Source: an uncultured Ignisphaera sp. (lineage in GTDB: Archaea > Thermoproteota > Thermoprotei_A > Sulfolobales > Ignisphaeraceae). From it: a stretch of DNA of 64,000 nucleotides. Below, piece by piece: positions 52,891-62,565 of the stretch. The position numbers and the translations under genes are program-made. Each line of letters begins with the position of its first letter. Position 1 is the stretch's first letter. The stretch covers positions 62,001 to 126,000 of the forward strand of contig CALJEI010000004.1 in the NCBI GenBank assembly GCA_938074605.1, written 5' to 3'. The notes under the pieces are model-generated. The model was not told where the DNA came from and did no database searches. It saw only the letters and a program-made list of their open reading frames with translations.

Positions 52891-53867
52891 TTATGATCCT
52901 GTTTCCTTAGTTTTTCACTCACCATACTTAAAAGTTTTTGTGCCAATGCTATTTTAGAATCTATGGTATCCATAGTTATATTAGCTAGTGTTACCTCTAT
53001 CCCCAATGTTCCTCTTATCTTATATGCTAGATATTCATCTGAAGAGTCTATAACTATGTTTGATATGATATCAGAGTAGAGTTCAGCAACACCATAAGCT
53101 GATGGTTCAAAGCCTAGATATTCTAATACAATATGGGCAACGCCTGTAAAGGCTCTGCCGCTTCTAATTGGGGAAACAGCTATTACAGGTACACCTATTT
53201 CCCGTCTTCTCCTAATATACTCTCTAACACCTTTAGTGAGCAGTATTGGATTTATGCTTAGAAGAGGGTTGCTAGGACCTAATATAATTACATCAGCATT
53301 TGTTAAAGCATTTAAGACTTCAGGGGTAGCCTTAGCACCATCTATACCTTTGTACTCGATTTTAAGGACTTTTATTTTTGTTGGATCTTGTTTAGCAGCA
53401 TATTTAACAAGATATTCTTGGACATGAAGTTCGCCTAGATCTGTATTTAGGTGTGTCTCTACATGCTCATCGCTCATAGGCAGAACAACTCCTCTAGCCT
53501 TAAGAGTATTACAGATATGTTTTGTAATTTCTGTTAATCTAATTCCTCGTTTAAGCATATAGGTTCTAACTATATGTATTGCTAAATCTTTATCCCCCAG
53601 TATAAACCAGTCTAGGATTTCAAACCCTTTAATCATATTGTAGGCATTGAAAGTATCATTCATAATACCCCAATACCTATTAGTATCAAGTAGTCCAGAG
53701 GCAAGATATGTAGCAGAATCAACATCGGGTGCAATATAAAGATCTAAAAGCCATATGTTATCGGCAGTATTAGCCACTATAGTTATGTTATTTGGGTCTA
53801 CTAATTCTCTCAATCCTTCAAAGAGCTTTAAACCGCCTTGACCACCTGTAAGTAGTACAATATTTAT
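52887..53867 (-). CDS. cofD: 2-phospho-L-lactate transferase CofD, start codon non-canonical
   Basis: CofD joins the lactyl-phosphate unit to the deazaflavin Fo. The protein has VDPNNITIVANTADNIWLLD, GLYVSPD-like DLYIAPDVDSATYLASG, LGDKDLAIHIVRTYML and ILGPSNPLLSINPILLTKG. The first canonical start in frame is a TTG at 53813, but it would cut off the conserved opening; the same frame runs 18 codons further and encodes NIVLLTGGQGGLKLFEG, the glycine-rich motif of the family. Upstream of that, AAGGTGAT is followed at six bases by ATA (53865-53867), then a stop lies further up. So an AUA (or AUU) start is likely. Confidence 0.88.
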   Translation of the reverse strand: MNIVLLTGGQGGLKLFEGLRELVDPNNITIVANTADNIWLLDLYIAPDVDSATYLASGLLDTNRYWGIMNDTFNAYNMIKGFEILDWFILGDKDLAIHIVRTYMLKRGIRLTEITKHICNTLKARGVVLPMSDEHVETHLNTDLGELHVQEYLVKYAAKQDPTKIKVLKIEYKGIDGAKATPEVLNALTNADVIILGPSNPLLSINPILLTKGVREYIRRRREIGVPVIAVSPIRSGRAFTGVAHIVLEYLGFEPSAYGVAELYSDIISNIVIDSSDEYLAYKIRGTLGIEVTLANITMDTIDSKIALAQKLLSMVSEKLRKQDHN

Positions 53868-53885
53868 ATATCATCACCTTCATTC

Positions 53886-54545
53886 TTATACATGATATTT
53901 AACTAAATTAATTCTATGTAGAATTCTGCACACTTCTCTTTCCCTATCTCTATAAATAATGCATAGCTGTTTAGCCATCATAACATCTTCAATTGTATCT
54001 ATATCGATGGACGTACCTAGCGTGCTATATACATATACTTTCACTGTTTTTTGAATAGCTTTAGCTAAATGTTTTTGAAAGCTGTCTCTACCATGCATAA
54101 GCTCTACTATGAGGGGATACCGCTGCAACATTATATTTGTGCCACCATTGATTGATGGAGTAAGAACTACATCATATCCATCCGTATAGAGTTCTACAAT
54201 AGCATCGATATCTGTATTTGAGATAAATGGTGTATCTGCTACTCCAAAGATTATAGCATTAAGTTTATGTCTACTCGATACAGATTCAAGAGCCTTAAAA
54301 TAAGCCTTGATCTGCCCACTACCATCATCCTGAACCAAATCTATATTAAAGTTACTGACAGTAACTCCTATATTCACATCTGGAGTTATTAAAACGGTCT
54401 TATCGACATACTTTGAATGTGTATAGGCATGTATAACATCTTTCAACATAGTTTTTACAATCTCTATGCGAATAGATTTTTCGATGTCTTTAAGTCTAGA
54501 TTTTGCTCTACTAAGATCTTTAACTGGTATTAAGGCGACAATCAA
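53886..54545 (-). CDS. cofC: 2-phospho-L-lactate guanylyltransferase CofC
   Basis: CofC activates 2-phospholactate (or phosphoenolpyruvate) with GTP for CofD. The 219-residue nucleotidyltransferase begins IVALIPVKDLSRAKSRLKDI, has the metal site IIFGVADTPFISNTDIDAIV and the VVLTPSINGGTNIMLQRYP motif, as in archaeal CofC. Start is a TTG with no strong ribosome site. It lies 18 bases before cofD, matching the order of reaction. Confidence 0.92.
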   Translation of the reverse strand: MIVALIPVKDLSRAKSRLKDIEKSIRIEIVKTMLKDVIHAYTHSKYVDKTVLITPDVNIGVTVSNFNIDLVQDDGSGQIKAYFKALESVSSRHKLNAIIFGVADTPFISNTDIDAIVELYTDGYDVVLTPSINGGTNIMLQRYPLIVELMHGRDSFQKHLAKAIQKTVKVYVYSTLGTSIDIDTIEDVMMAKQLCIIYRDREREVCRILHRINLVKYHV

Positions 54546-54582
54546 GTTGATAGCCCTAAATCTATGCTAATGCTATATATGG

Positions 54583-55251
54583 TTATGGTGTTATAAGTGT
54601 ATGTGGTGCTATAGCTGTATGAGATGTGCAGCGACCAGCCTTCTCTAGTAGACAGTTTAGAACCTCAGCATTATGGGCATTAATTATAAGTGTAGGAATG
54701 CCATACTTTTTAATTAGTACTGGTGTATAGCTATCAATTACGTCTTGATTTGATGGAACTTCATCCACCTTAATGGTCGGAACTATAACACCATTGATAG
54801 TTATGCCGTCTACAAGTTTTGTTAATATTGCTATATCAGCCTTAAGAAGATATGCTATAAATACGGTAATAGCATCACTTGTTACAGACCATGTGTAGGG
54901 AAGCACATTATTTTGTTTAATGATGTTAAAAGGCATGATTAGAGGAAGGCGGCCTATAGACCATATAGTATAGACTCCTTCTATAGAGTCTACACTCTCT
55001 ATACAGCTATTTCTTGAGGCAATGAATGCTCCATATACCTCCATCGACTTTATTGCCATCCAATGGGCTGCTGAATCATCAAAGCCTACTCTTTTCTGAA
55101 GATCACGTACTATATCTGCAAATATACTGCCACCTGGAACTAGGGCTACCCGTATATTGCTATTTTGAAGCTTTAGGATAGTATTAAGTAGTGTATCAAG
55201 GATATTAATGTGCCATATAAGATTACCGCTAACTTTAACTACAGCCTTCAT
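54583..55251 (-). CDS. mfnE: [5-(aminomethyl)furan-3-yl]methyl phosphate kinase MfnE
   Basis: MfnE phosphorylates the aminomethylfuran phosphate to the diphosphate in methanofuran synthesis. The 222-residue amino-acid-kinase fold protein has AVVKVSGNLIWHINILDTLL, VALVPGGSIFADIVRDLQKR, DDSAAHWMAIKSMEVYGAFI and ILTKLVDGITING, all matching the archaeal MfnE group. Its start overlaps the mfnF stop by four bases, so the two are translated together. Confidence 0.9.
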   Translation of the reverse strand: MKAVVKVSGNLIWHINILDTLLNTILKLQNSNIRVALVPGGSIFADIVRDLQKRVGFDDSAAHWMAIKSMEVYGAFIASRNSCIESVDSIEGVYTIWSIGRLPLIMPFNIIKQNNVLPYTWSVTSDAITVFIAYLLKADIAILTKLVDGITINGVIVPTIKVDEVPSNQDVIDSYTPVLIKKYGIPTLIINAHNAEVLNCLLEKAGRCTSHTAIAPHTLITP

Positions 55252-56330
55252 AGCTGTTTAGACACCTTTTGATACATCATCATAGCAGCAGCATATGCTG
55301 GGAGTACAGCTGCTATCTGTGACCCTATAAGATCATCTACATCCATAATTATTTTAAAGTCTGCTCTCTTTGCTGCTTCACTTGCTAGAAACTTTCCTAT
55401 ACCAGCTATAATTACTTTAAAAATTGATGGATCTATGTTGAGGGAGGCTATGTAGCTTCTAATCTGCATTAAAGCATTGAATATAATGTTTATTTGCATC
55501 TCATAGATATATCTAGCAATCTCTTTAACTTCAAAATTATTTAACATCTCTATATCGCCGCATACTACTCGAGCCAGTCTCTCCATAGCCTCCTCTATCG
55601 AGACACCCCTACCATCAGCTGTTTCTGTTGTATATCCACTACTTGATATATTTCTGAGTACTAAATGTACATCTCCTATTAAAGCAAATCTCTCATTACA
55701 AATTCTAGTATACAGCCCCTTTAAAGGAACTCTATCAACTATACCTACAACATTACTTCTTAAAATACCAGTATAGACAAGCTCACCAACAATAAGCTTT
55801 TCAATATCTGTAAACCCTCTTACACTTGCTTTTCCACCAATTATAGGGATTAATGTTGTTGTTGTACTACCTATATCTATAAATATACTGTTTTCAATGC
55901 CCCATTTATAGGAATTTTTTTCCAAAAGCCATGCAGAAGCAGCCCAGTTTGCACCAGCAACCTTCAAATAATTTTTAATAGCCTCATCACCAGATAAGAG
56001 CTTCATTTCACTAGAGATAAACCCTATGTCAATAGCATCATTAAATACCTCCATAGATGATTTAACTATGTGTTCAACACCCTCCCTCTTAATCCTATAT
56101 ACATCACTTAACTCAGCAGTCATGCATATAGCTACGTAATACTGGTCATTACTTATAGTACTTTTCCTGAAGTTTTTAAGTTTCTCTTCTAAGCCTTTTT
56201 TACCATGAATCCATATAGGATAGTATTCTCGTAGAATTTGTAGTATTCTCACCTTATTATCATAAACACTAACATCTATCTTTACAGCCTTTATGTTAGC
56301 ACCCCCTATATCAAGGCCAACAACGATCAC
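55248..56330 (-). CDS. mfnF: methanofuran biosynthesis protein MfnF (hydantoinase/oxoprolinase-related)
   Basis: MfnF couples the furan diphosphate to tyramine-glutamate. The ~360-residue protein has an ASKHA-type opening VIVVGLDIGGANIKAVKIDV, FNDAIDIGFISSEMKLLSGD, the metal/phosphate loop NSIFIDIGSTTTTLIPIIGG and FKVIIAGIGKFLASEAAKRA. It belongs to the H4MPT-linked C1 pathway protein family where MfnF was defined. The GTG at 56330 follows AGGTG at seven bases; an ATG at 56363 would add eleven hydrophobic residues and is less likely. It opens the run mfnF-mfnE-cofC-cofD. Confidence 0.88.
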   Translation of the reverse strand: MIVVGLDIGGANIKAVKIDVSVYDNKVRILQILREYYPIWIHGKKGLEEKLKNFRKSTISNDQYYVAICMTAELSDVYRIKREGVEHIVKSSMEVFNDAIDIGFISSEMKLLSGDEAIKNYLKVAGANWAASAWLLEKNSYKWGIENSIFIDIGSTTTTLIPIIGGKASVRGFTDIEKLIVGELVYTGILRSNVVGIVDRVPLKGLYTRICNERFALIGDVHLVLRNISSSGYTTETADGRGVSIEEAMERLARVVCGDIEMLNNFEVKEIARYIYEMQINIIFNALMQIRSYIASLNIDPSIFKVIIAGIGKFLASEAAKRADFKIIMDVDDLIGSQIAAVLPAYAAAMMMYQKVSKQL

Positions 56331-56413
56331 GTAAGAACACCTAAAAACTATAAGTATAAACAATACTGCTATTAAATTATTTGCCTAACTAGTATCTCTT
56401 GGGTCAGCCCCCT

Positions 56414-57100
56414 ATGAATGGGAAGATTAAGATTATACCAGTGATAGATGTAATGCATGGCCTAACAGTACATGCTGTTGAGGGAAAGAGGGATATGTAT
56501 AGACCCGTAGAAGATAGTATTATATCGCCCTCTCCTGATCCTAGGTTAGTACTCCAAGGGTTATATAGATATGGGTTTAGGGAAGTCTATATAGCTGATC
56601 TAGATGCTATTATGAATAGAGGGGAGAATATATGGGTTTTAGACTATGCCACTAGGTTAGGGTTTTGTGTTATGGCAGATATCGGTAAGAGAGGGCTTGA
56701 AAAAATAGATTCGTATAATATTAAGTACATTATAGGAACAGAATATATAGAGTATCCACATGAGATTGTGAAACTTAGCAAGAGGATTGTGAGTTTAGAT
56801 TGCTATGACTTAAATACAAAGTTTCTAAATACCTATGTCAATGTTTCACAAGTCGTAGAACTACTTACAAAGATTAACATAGCTGAATTAATAGTTTTAG
56901 ACCTAACACGCGTAGGCTCTATGAAAGGTCCTAACCTACAGCTTATAGACATCGTTAGAAAGGTCTATAGGGGTAAAATGTATGTAGGTGGTGGTGTAAG
57001 GGGAAGGGAAGATATTGATGAACTAAAGAAATTTAATATAGACGGTATTTTACTAGCTACAGCAATACATAAAGGAATTATACTTGACGCCTATCTCTAG
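56414..57100 (+). CDS. HisA-like protein associated with C1/H4MPT genes
   Basis: This ~228-residue TIM-barrel protein is related to HisA/HisF: IKIIPVIDVMHGLTVHAVEG at the start (the first catalytic Asp position), YIADLDAIMNRGEN, LIVLDLTRVGSMKGPNL and MYVGGGVRGREDIDELKKFN. No other histidine gene is near. The COG1411 proteins of this type occur with methanofuran and H4MPT genes in methanogens and methylotrophs, but the reaction is not established. The ATG at 56414 is preferred because a TATA box at 56371-56381 puts the RNA start near 56400; a TTG at 56399 is the alternative. Confidence 0.85.
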   Translation: MNGKIKIIPVIDVMHGLTVHAVEGKRDMYRPVEDSIISPSPDPRLVLQGLYRYGFREVYIADLDAIMNRGENIWVLDYATRLGFCVMADIGKRGLEKIDSYNIKYIIGTEYIEYPHEIVKLSKRIVSLDCYDLNTKFLNTYVNVSQVVELLTKINIAELIVLDLTRVGSMKGPNLQLIDIVRKVYRGKMYVGGGVRGREDIDELKKFNIDGILLATAIHKGIILDAYL

Positions 57101-57611
57101 TCTATGTACAGGACATGGCTATGTTAATACTTGAGGAAGATAAGATGATACCTATGAACACCACTGGCAATAACTATTAGTAGTTACATTAAAGTATAAA
57201 TTCTATAATAGCTTGAACCAGGGAATGGGTATAAGAAGATGTATTCTAACTAATCATTGGTTAAAAATCTAGCTAATACATAGATCATTGAAAACCTTCA
57301 ATAAGTAAATCACTACAATATATAATTGTTTAACTGCTTACACTACCTATATCCTTAAAATTACGCTCCATACTTTGAATTGCCTAACTTTTAATGCTGA
57401 TTTGTTAACATTCTTTATTCTTTTCTTTAATATTGTACAACTCACATTGTAAACTCTTTTATATAGTTCATTAAATAAATGCCCTAGGTTATAGAGCTAA
57501 AACTATAATATCTTGATAGTCATAATAGAAATATTTATAGCTGCGGCCCAGAGTATCCATTCCTATAGTAAAAAAGGCTATGCTATTAAGTGATTTTATA
57601 TCAGTGAGTTT
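57101..57611. other. 511-base gap with hypF promoter only
   Basis: AT-rich sequence without an open frame of useful length, tRNA, clear hairpin or repeat on either strand. The only element I can support is the TATA-like AAATATTTATAG at 57529-57540 before hypF. Confidence 0.5.
57529..57540 (+). promoter_or_regulatory. putative TATA box of hypF-hypC-hypE
   Basis: AAATATTTATAG lies about 72-83 bases before the hypF ATG, predicting a leader of about 50 bases. The GC-rich GCGGCCCAG just behind it might mark the RNA start region. Confidence 0.35.
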
Positions 57612-59945
57612 ATGGGGATACTATTGAGTTGTAGGGATATTAAGGCAATAAAAATAAGAGTAGTAGGTATCGTACAAGGTGTTGGCTTTCGACCTTTTGT
57701 ATACAGACTTGCTACCTCTCTTAATCTACGCGGATATGTTGTTAATCTTGGCGGAAGTGAAGTTGAAATACATATTGAGGGTAGGAGAGATAATGTAGAG
57801 GCATTTATATCTAGACTTAGTATTGAGAAGCCTTCGCCTGCCAAGATAGCTAATATTGAAATTAGGGAAGTTGAAGCCCAGTGTTTTGAATCCTTTAAAA
57901 TTTTAGAGAGCCGTAAGAGCTTATCTATGAGAAGCTCCATACCACCAGATATTGCTATATGTCAAGATTGTATTAAAGAAATTTATACAAAGAATACAAG
58001 GTTCTATAGATATCCATGGAATAGCTGTGCATGGTGTGGACCAAGATTTTCAATGATGTTGGATGCACCATATGATAGAGAAAATACAGCTATGGCTAAA
58101 TTTAAGTTATGTGAGGAATGTCATAAAGATTATAGTGATCCAAATAGCAGTAGAAGATTTCATGCACAAGGTATAAGCTGTTTAAGATGTGGTCCAAGGA
58201 CATTCATCTATAGAAGTAATGGTTTGAAAATTGATGTCGATGACCCCATAGATTTTATAGCGCAAAAAATTCTTAAAGGTCATATAATTGCTATTAAGGG
58301 TGTTGGTGGCTATCATATAGCATGTCTGGCTACTAGAGATGATGTTGTTCTAGAATTGAGATCTAGAAAAAGAAGACCTTCACAACCCTTTGCATTAATG
58401 GCTAGAGATTTTGATATAGTGAATAAAATTGCTATACCTCCCCTAGGTGCAAGAGAATTGCTAGAGTCTCCACAGAGACCTATAGTGATTATGCCTAAAC
58501 GTTCAAGATCTCCTGTATCAGAATATGTAGCACCAACACTCTCCACTATAGGTGTAATGCTTCCATATACAGGCTTTCAAGTCATGCTTCTTGATATGAT
58601 AACAGATGGTTTTCTTATAATGACTAGTGGTAATGTTCATGGTAGGCCTATGTGTATAGATCTTGAATGTATTTTTAGTGAACTTGTAGATGTTGTGGAT
58701 TATATTGTTGAACATGAGAGACAGATAATCCATAGAGTTGATGATAGCGTTATTAGATTTACAGATGGTATACCAGTATTCCTTAGAAGAGCACGTGGCT
58801 ATGCTCCTGAGTGGATAGAGATACCGATAGAAGTTTCAGAGGGTATAGCGGTAGGTGCAGAACTTCAAACAGCTGGTGCTGTAAGTTTTGAAAATAAAGT
58901 TGTGTTAACTCAGTTTATAGGGGATGTTGATGAACCAGCTCAACTTGGAGATCTTGAGAGGGAACTTATATGGCTTATAAATGTATATAGACTCAGCCCT
59001 AAGTTTATAGCTTTAGATAAACATCCTCTTTATCATAACAGATTTACTGCAAGGAAGTTAGCTAAAGAATTTGATGTAGAGCTTATAGAAATACAACATC
59101 ATCATGCACATATAGCATCTGTTATGGGTGAGATGGGATTTTCTAATAATGATAGGGTTGTTGGTATAGCAATTGATGGTATGGGCTATGGAGATGATGG
59201 AAGTATATGGGGTGGTGAGATACTGATTGCAAGTTATAGAGATTATAGAAGAATTGCAAGTCTTGAACCCTTTATACTTCCTGGTGGTGACTCTTCAGCG
59301 ATCTACCCAGTTAAATCTCTTATTAGCATAATGGCGTCAGCTGGCTATAGTGAAAATGAAGTTCTAGACATTCTCAACAAGAGGGGGCTACTTAGAGGTC
59401 TTCCACATGGATATAGAGAAAGTGAAATAACATATTATCTATCTAAGAGTGGAAAAGGTGCAATTACAACAAGTATTGGTAGAGTGTTAGATGCATTTTC
59501 AGCACTGCTAAACATATCTATTTTTAGAAGCTATGAGGGAGAGCCAGCAATAACGCTTGAAGCTACGGCTGATAGTGGTATAGACCTCGGCTATACACCA
59601 AGGCTGAAAAGCTTTAATGATAGACTCATTGTAAGTGTTTCAGACATGCTTAAATGGGTTCTTGATAATATCGATAGAGTAAACAAAGAGGATATAGCTG
59701 CAACAATACTAAAGGGTTTTGGCAGAGCATTAGGTGAGGCAGCATTAGCTTCACTAAAGGGGAGGAAAAATATAAGACAACATGTTATTATAGGGGGTGG
59801 CGCTGCTGTAAACACCCACATAGTTAGAGGCGTTAAAGAGACATTGAAGGAATACAATATAGAGGTTATTTTACCTAGGAGGCTACCGCCAGGTGATGGT
59901 GGTATAGCATTAGGGCAAATACTTATAGCATCCAATAAGCTATAG
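57612..59945 (+). CDS. hypF: carbamoyltransferase HypF
   Basis: HypF turns carbamoyl phosphate and ATP into the carbamoyl group from which the CN ligands of [NiFe] hydrogenases are made. The 777-residue protein has the full layout: acylphosphatase domain (RVVGIVQGVGFRPFVYRLAT), two zinc fingers (CQDCIKEIY...CAWCGPRFS; CEECHKDY...CLRCGPR), the YrdC-like domain (ALMARDFDIVNKIA...MLPYTGFQVMLL) and the Kae1-like C-terminal domain (QHHHAHIASVMGEMG; GGGAAVNTHIVRGV). Length is normal. It starts the hyp operon; hypA, hypB and hypD are not seen here. Confidence 0.96.
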   Translation: MGILLSCRDIKAIKIRVVGIVQGVGFRPFVYRLATSLNLRGYVVNLGGSEVEIHIEGRRDNVEAFISRLSIEKPSPAKIANIEIREVEAQCFESFKILESRKSLSMRSSIPPDIAICQDCIKEIYTKNTRFYRYPWNSCAWCGPRFSMMLDAPYDRENTAMAKFKLCEECHKDYSDPNSSRRFHAQGISCLRCGPRTFIYRSNGLKIDVDDPIDFIAQKILKGHIIAIKGVGGYHIACLATRDDVVLELRSRKRRPSQPFALMARDFDIVNKIAIPPLGARELLESPQRPIVIMPKRSRSPVSEYVAPTLSTIGVMLPYTGFQVMLLDMITDGFLIMTSGNVHGRPMCIDLECIFSELVDVVDYIVEHERQIIHRVDDSVIRFTDGIPVFLRRARGYAPEWIEIPIEVSEGIAVGAELQTAGAVSFENKVVLTQFIGDVDEPAQLGDLERELIWLINVYRLSPKFIALDKHPLYHNRFTARKLAKEFDVELIEIQHHHAHIASVMGEMGFSNNDRVVGIAIDGMGYGDDGSIWGGEILIASYRDYRRIASLEPFILPGGDSSAIYPVKSLISIMASAGYSENEVLDILNKRGLLRGLPHGYRESEITYYLSKSGKGAITTSIGRVLDAFSALLNISIFRSYEGEPAITLEATADSGIDLGYTPRLKSFNDRLIVSVSDMLKWVLDNIDRVNKEDIAATILKGFGRALGEAALASLKGRKNIRQHVIIGGGAAVNTHIVRGVKETLKEYNIEVILPRRLPPGDGGIALGQILIASNKL

Positions 59946-60014
59946 GCAAATTAATTAGAACTAAGTAAGCTTAATTACCAGTATATAGAAAAAGTATATT
60001 GAGGCTAAAAAGCT

Positions 60015-60332
60015 ATGTGCCTAGGTGTACCTGCAGTTGTTATAGATATTAATGAGGATAGTTGTATTGTTAAGGTAGATTATGGTGATGGTATAGTGAG
60101 AGAGACTTTACTTGGTATTTCTGATGAGAAAATAGCAAGAGGAGATGTTGTAATGGTTCATGCAGGTGTGATTATATCGAAGCTAAGTATAGAGGGTTTA
60201 TATGAGCAGATAGAGTTTATAAGACAGCTTCTTAATGATGTTGAAAATAATCAAGCATCAGAAGGGTTGGTACAGCTTTATCAGAATATTCAAAATATAA
60301 TACAGCTTACTAAAAGGTTTAAAGCTAAATAA
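60015..60332 (+). CDS. hypC: hydrogenase maturation chaperone HypC
   Basis: This 105-residue protein begins with the diagnostic MCLGVPAVVIDI, whose Cys 2 binds the Fe(CN)2CO unit, and contains GDVVMVHAGVIISKLS. HypC carries iron between HypD and the hydrogenase large subunit. The C-terminal ~25 residues (QASEGLVQLYQNIQNIIQLT) form an extra helix, so it is longer than the usual 75-90 residues. It lies 69 bases after hypF and 22 before hypE. Confidence 0.94.
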   Translation: MCLGVPAVVIDINEDSCIVKVDYGDGIVRETLLGISDEKIARGDVVMVHAGVIISKLSIEGLYEQIEFIRQLLNDVENNQASEGLVQLYQNIQNIIQLTKRFKAK

Positions 60333-60354
60333 CTAGGTTAATAAAGTGATTGTG

Positions 60355-61404
60355 ATGAGCGATATTATCAGATTATCCCATGGCTCTGGAGGCATTGAAA
60401 TGAAGGAAATTCTTGAAAAACTTATATTCTCTAGGGTTGATGCAACACTAAAAAAGGTTAGTGGAGGTATAGGAATTGACTGGCTAGACGACGGTGCACT
60501 AATACCGCTACATGATGGAAGATACCTTGTTATTAGTGTTGATAGCTATACTGTTACTCCACTATTTTTTCCTGGCGGTAACATAGGGACCTTAGCTGCT
60601 TCAGGCACTATAAACGATGTTCTTATGATGGGTGGTAGACCTATAGCATTGCTTGACTCAATAGTTGTTGAAGAGGGATTTCCAGTTAAAGATCTTCAGA
60701 TAATAATAGATTCTTTCATAGATGTTATTAGAAGTGAAGGAGTAGCGCTAATAGGAGGAGATTTTAAGGTTATGCCAAAAGGTCAAGTGGATAAAATTAT
60801 AATAACTACTACAGGTATAGGTATAGCTAATAAGCCGATAATAGATAGACCAAGAGTTGGAGATAAAATTATAGTTAGTGAGTATGTTGGCGACCATGGA
60901 GCAACAATTATGATGCTACAGCTGCATCTTGAAAAATATGTTGATGAATTGTCTAAAGGTGTTCTAAAAAGTGATGTAAAGCCGCTGTCTAAATTAATGA
61001 TTCCAATAATTGAAAAGTATGGTGATTATATACATGCAGCAAGAGATCCTACACGAGGAGGTCTTGCAGGAGTTTTAAATGAGTGGGCCACTTCTTCAAA
61101 CATTGTGATAGTTATTGATGAAGAGAGCATACCTATCAAGGAACCTGTTGCAAGATATTGTGAAATGGTTGGTATAGACCCTCTTTATCTAGCAAGCGAG
61201 GGTGTAGCAGTGCTCTCTGTTGATCCACAGGTAGCGGATGAAGTTGTTAATTACATGAAGAGTCTCGGTTATACTAATGCTAGAATCATAGGCGAAGTTA
61301 GAGTGAGTGAAAAATATAGAAACTATGTAATTGTAAAGACAGCTATAGAGGGTTTTAGAATTCTTGAGCCACCACATGGAGAGATTGTGCCCCGAATATG
61401 CTAA
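60355..61404 (+). CDS. hypE: hydrogenase maturation protein HypE
   Basis: HypE dehydrates the carbamoyl group placed on its C-terminal cysteine by HypF to a thiocyanate that becomes the CN ligand. The ~349-residue protein has IIRLSHGSGGIEMKEILEKL, DWLDDGALIPL, the PurM-like SGTINDVLMMGGRPIALLDS, HAARDPTRGGLAGVLNEWA and the required ending PPHGEIVPRIC with Cys last. ATG at 60355 preferred; a GTG at 60346 is in frame. With hypF and hypC it shows that a [NiFe] hydrogenase is present in the genome. Confidence 0.95.
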   Translation: MSDIIRLSHGSGGIEMKEILEKLIFSRVDATLKKVSGGIGIDWLDDGALIPLHDGRYLVISVDSYTVTPLFFPGGNIGTLAASGTINDVLMMGGRPIALLDSIVVEEGFPVKDLQIIIDSFIDVIRSEGVALIGGDFKVMPKGQVDKIIITTTGIGIANKPIIDRPRVGDKIIVSEYVGDHGATIMMLQLHLEKYVDELSKGVLKSDVKPLSKLMIPIIEKYGDYIHAARDPTRGGLAGVLNEWATSSNIVIVIDEESIPIKEPVARYCEMVGIDPLYLASEGVAVLSVDPQVADEVVNYMKSLGYTNARIIGEVRVSEKYRNYVIVKTAIEGFRILEPPHGEIVPRIC

Positions 61405-61651
61405 TTAAACAACAATATATTAAGAGCGTTAATGGCTATATAAGTAACGTGTATAACAACAATCAGCGATAATTTAACCTAAATCTAAAAATGATTTACC
61501 ACTTAACCATTCTATAGTTTGCCATAATTTGAGTAGAAATAACGTATAAAGTCTCTTATCGTGTATATTTGTATTAAAAATTGTATCTAGAAATTGATGA
61601 GACTCTTCTTATTTTAATATGTAGATTTGTTGTTGAATGTATTATCATGCC

Positions 61652-62530
61652 TTAAATCTCTACTAATAGCTCCTTTTTTCTACCTAGATATCTATATGAT
61701 GTATAGATAGTGTATACTGCAGGAAATACCTCTTTAGCACTTTCTATGGGACCGTATAGAAGGAAATCAGCGCCTAGTAGTATTATAGCTAAGTTGCTTG
61801 CTAATTCACAAGCCTTCATACCATCGATACCAAATCTTTCTTTAAATGCTTTTCTTTGGGATGAAATAGCATTATGGGCTCCAGCACCGCATGGTAATCC
61901 ATATTTTGATTTAATTTCAATTAATGTTTTCATGGCAGCTGAGAGGCTCGGAACATCTATAACAAAAGTGTCTACAAGTATTTTCTCAATGTTATAACTT
62001 TTAGCTTTTTCAAGAAGAAGCTCCAGGTTCTTTAATCTAACATCAACATCAATAACTTTCTCTGTATACAGAAGGAATATAGATGATTTTATATTGTATT
62101 CTTGGAGAAGCTTAAATTCCTCGTCTTTGGATTTTGCATTTAGAGAATTAAAGATAACTCTATCAGTGAGTCCTATATCTCTAACAAATTTAAATGAAGC
62201 TTCCATAGTCTCTATAGATAATGCATCAATTAGTATGGGCATTTTGGTCATATTTGAAACAAACTCTAAGTATCTAATTATAGCATTTGGGGAGCTGCTG
62301 ACAACATCTAGCATGGCTGGGATTCTTGTTTTATTGGAGAGCTCCTCAACATTTTTAATAAGTTCTTCAGCAGCTTCTTTGTCAAATTCACCATTTTTTT
62401 CATCCTTAACTATCTTATGTTTATGATAAAATATAGAGCCCATCAAAACAGGTGGATTTTCCCATGGTGCACCTCCAATCCTAACCCCCCCTATTTCATA
62501 TACCTTTTGAATACTTTTAAATTTAAACAT
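61652..62530 (-). CDS. mtrH: MtrH-family methyl-H4MPT methyltransferase, orphan
   Basis: This 292-residue barrel protein matches the H subunit of methyl-H4MPT:coenzyme M methyltransferase, which moves the methyl group from H4MPT to a corrinoid: YEIGGVRIGGAPWENPPVLM, GSIFYHKHKIVKDEKNGEFD, VVSSSPNAIIRYLEFVS, CGAGAHNAISSQR and LLGADFLLYGPIESAKEVFP. No other mtr subunit is present in the window, so it must act with a different corrinoid protein. It is divergent from mer, the enzyme making methyl-H4MPT. ATG behind GGTGAAA. Confidence 0.93.
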   Translation of the reverse strand: MFKFKSIQKVYEIGGVRIGGAPWENPPVLMGSIFYHKHKIVKDEKNGEFDKEAAEELIKNVEELSNKTRIPAMLDVVSSSPNAIIRYLEFVSNMTKMPILIDALSIETMEASFKFVRDIGLTDRVIFNSLNAKSKDEEFKLLQEYNIKSSIFLLYTEKVIDVDVRLKNLELLLEKAKSYNIEKILVDTFVIDVPSLSAAMKTLIEIKSKYGLPCGAGAHNAISSQRKAFKERFGIDGMKACELASNLAIILLGADFLLYGPIESAKEVFPAVYTIYTSYRYLGRKKELLVEI

Positions 62531-62565
62531 TGTATTTCACCAATTGTAAAATAGTCATTAGAATC

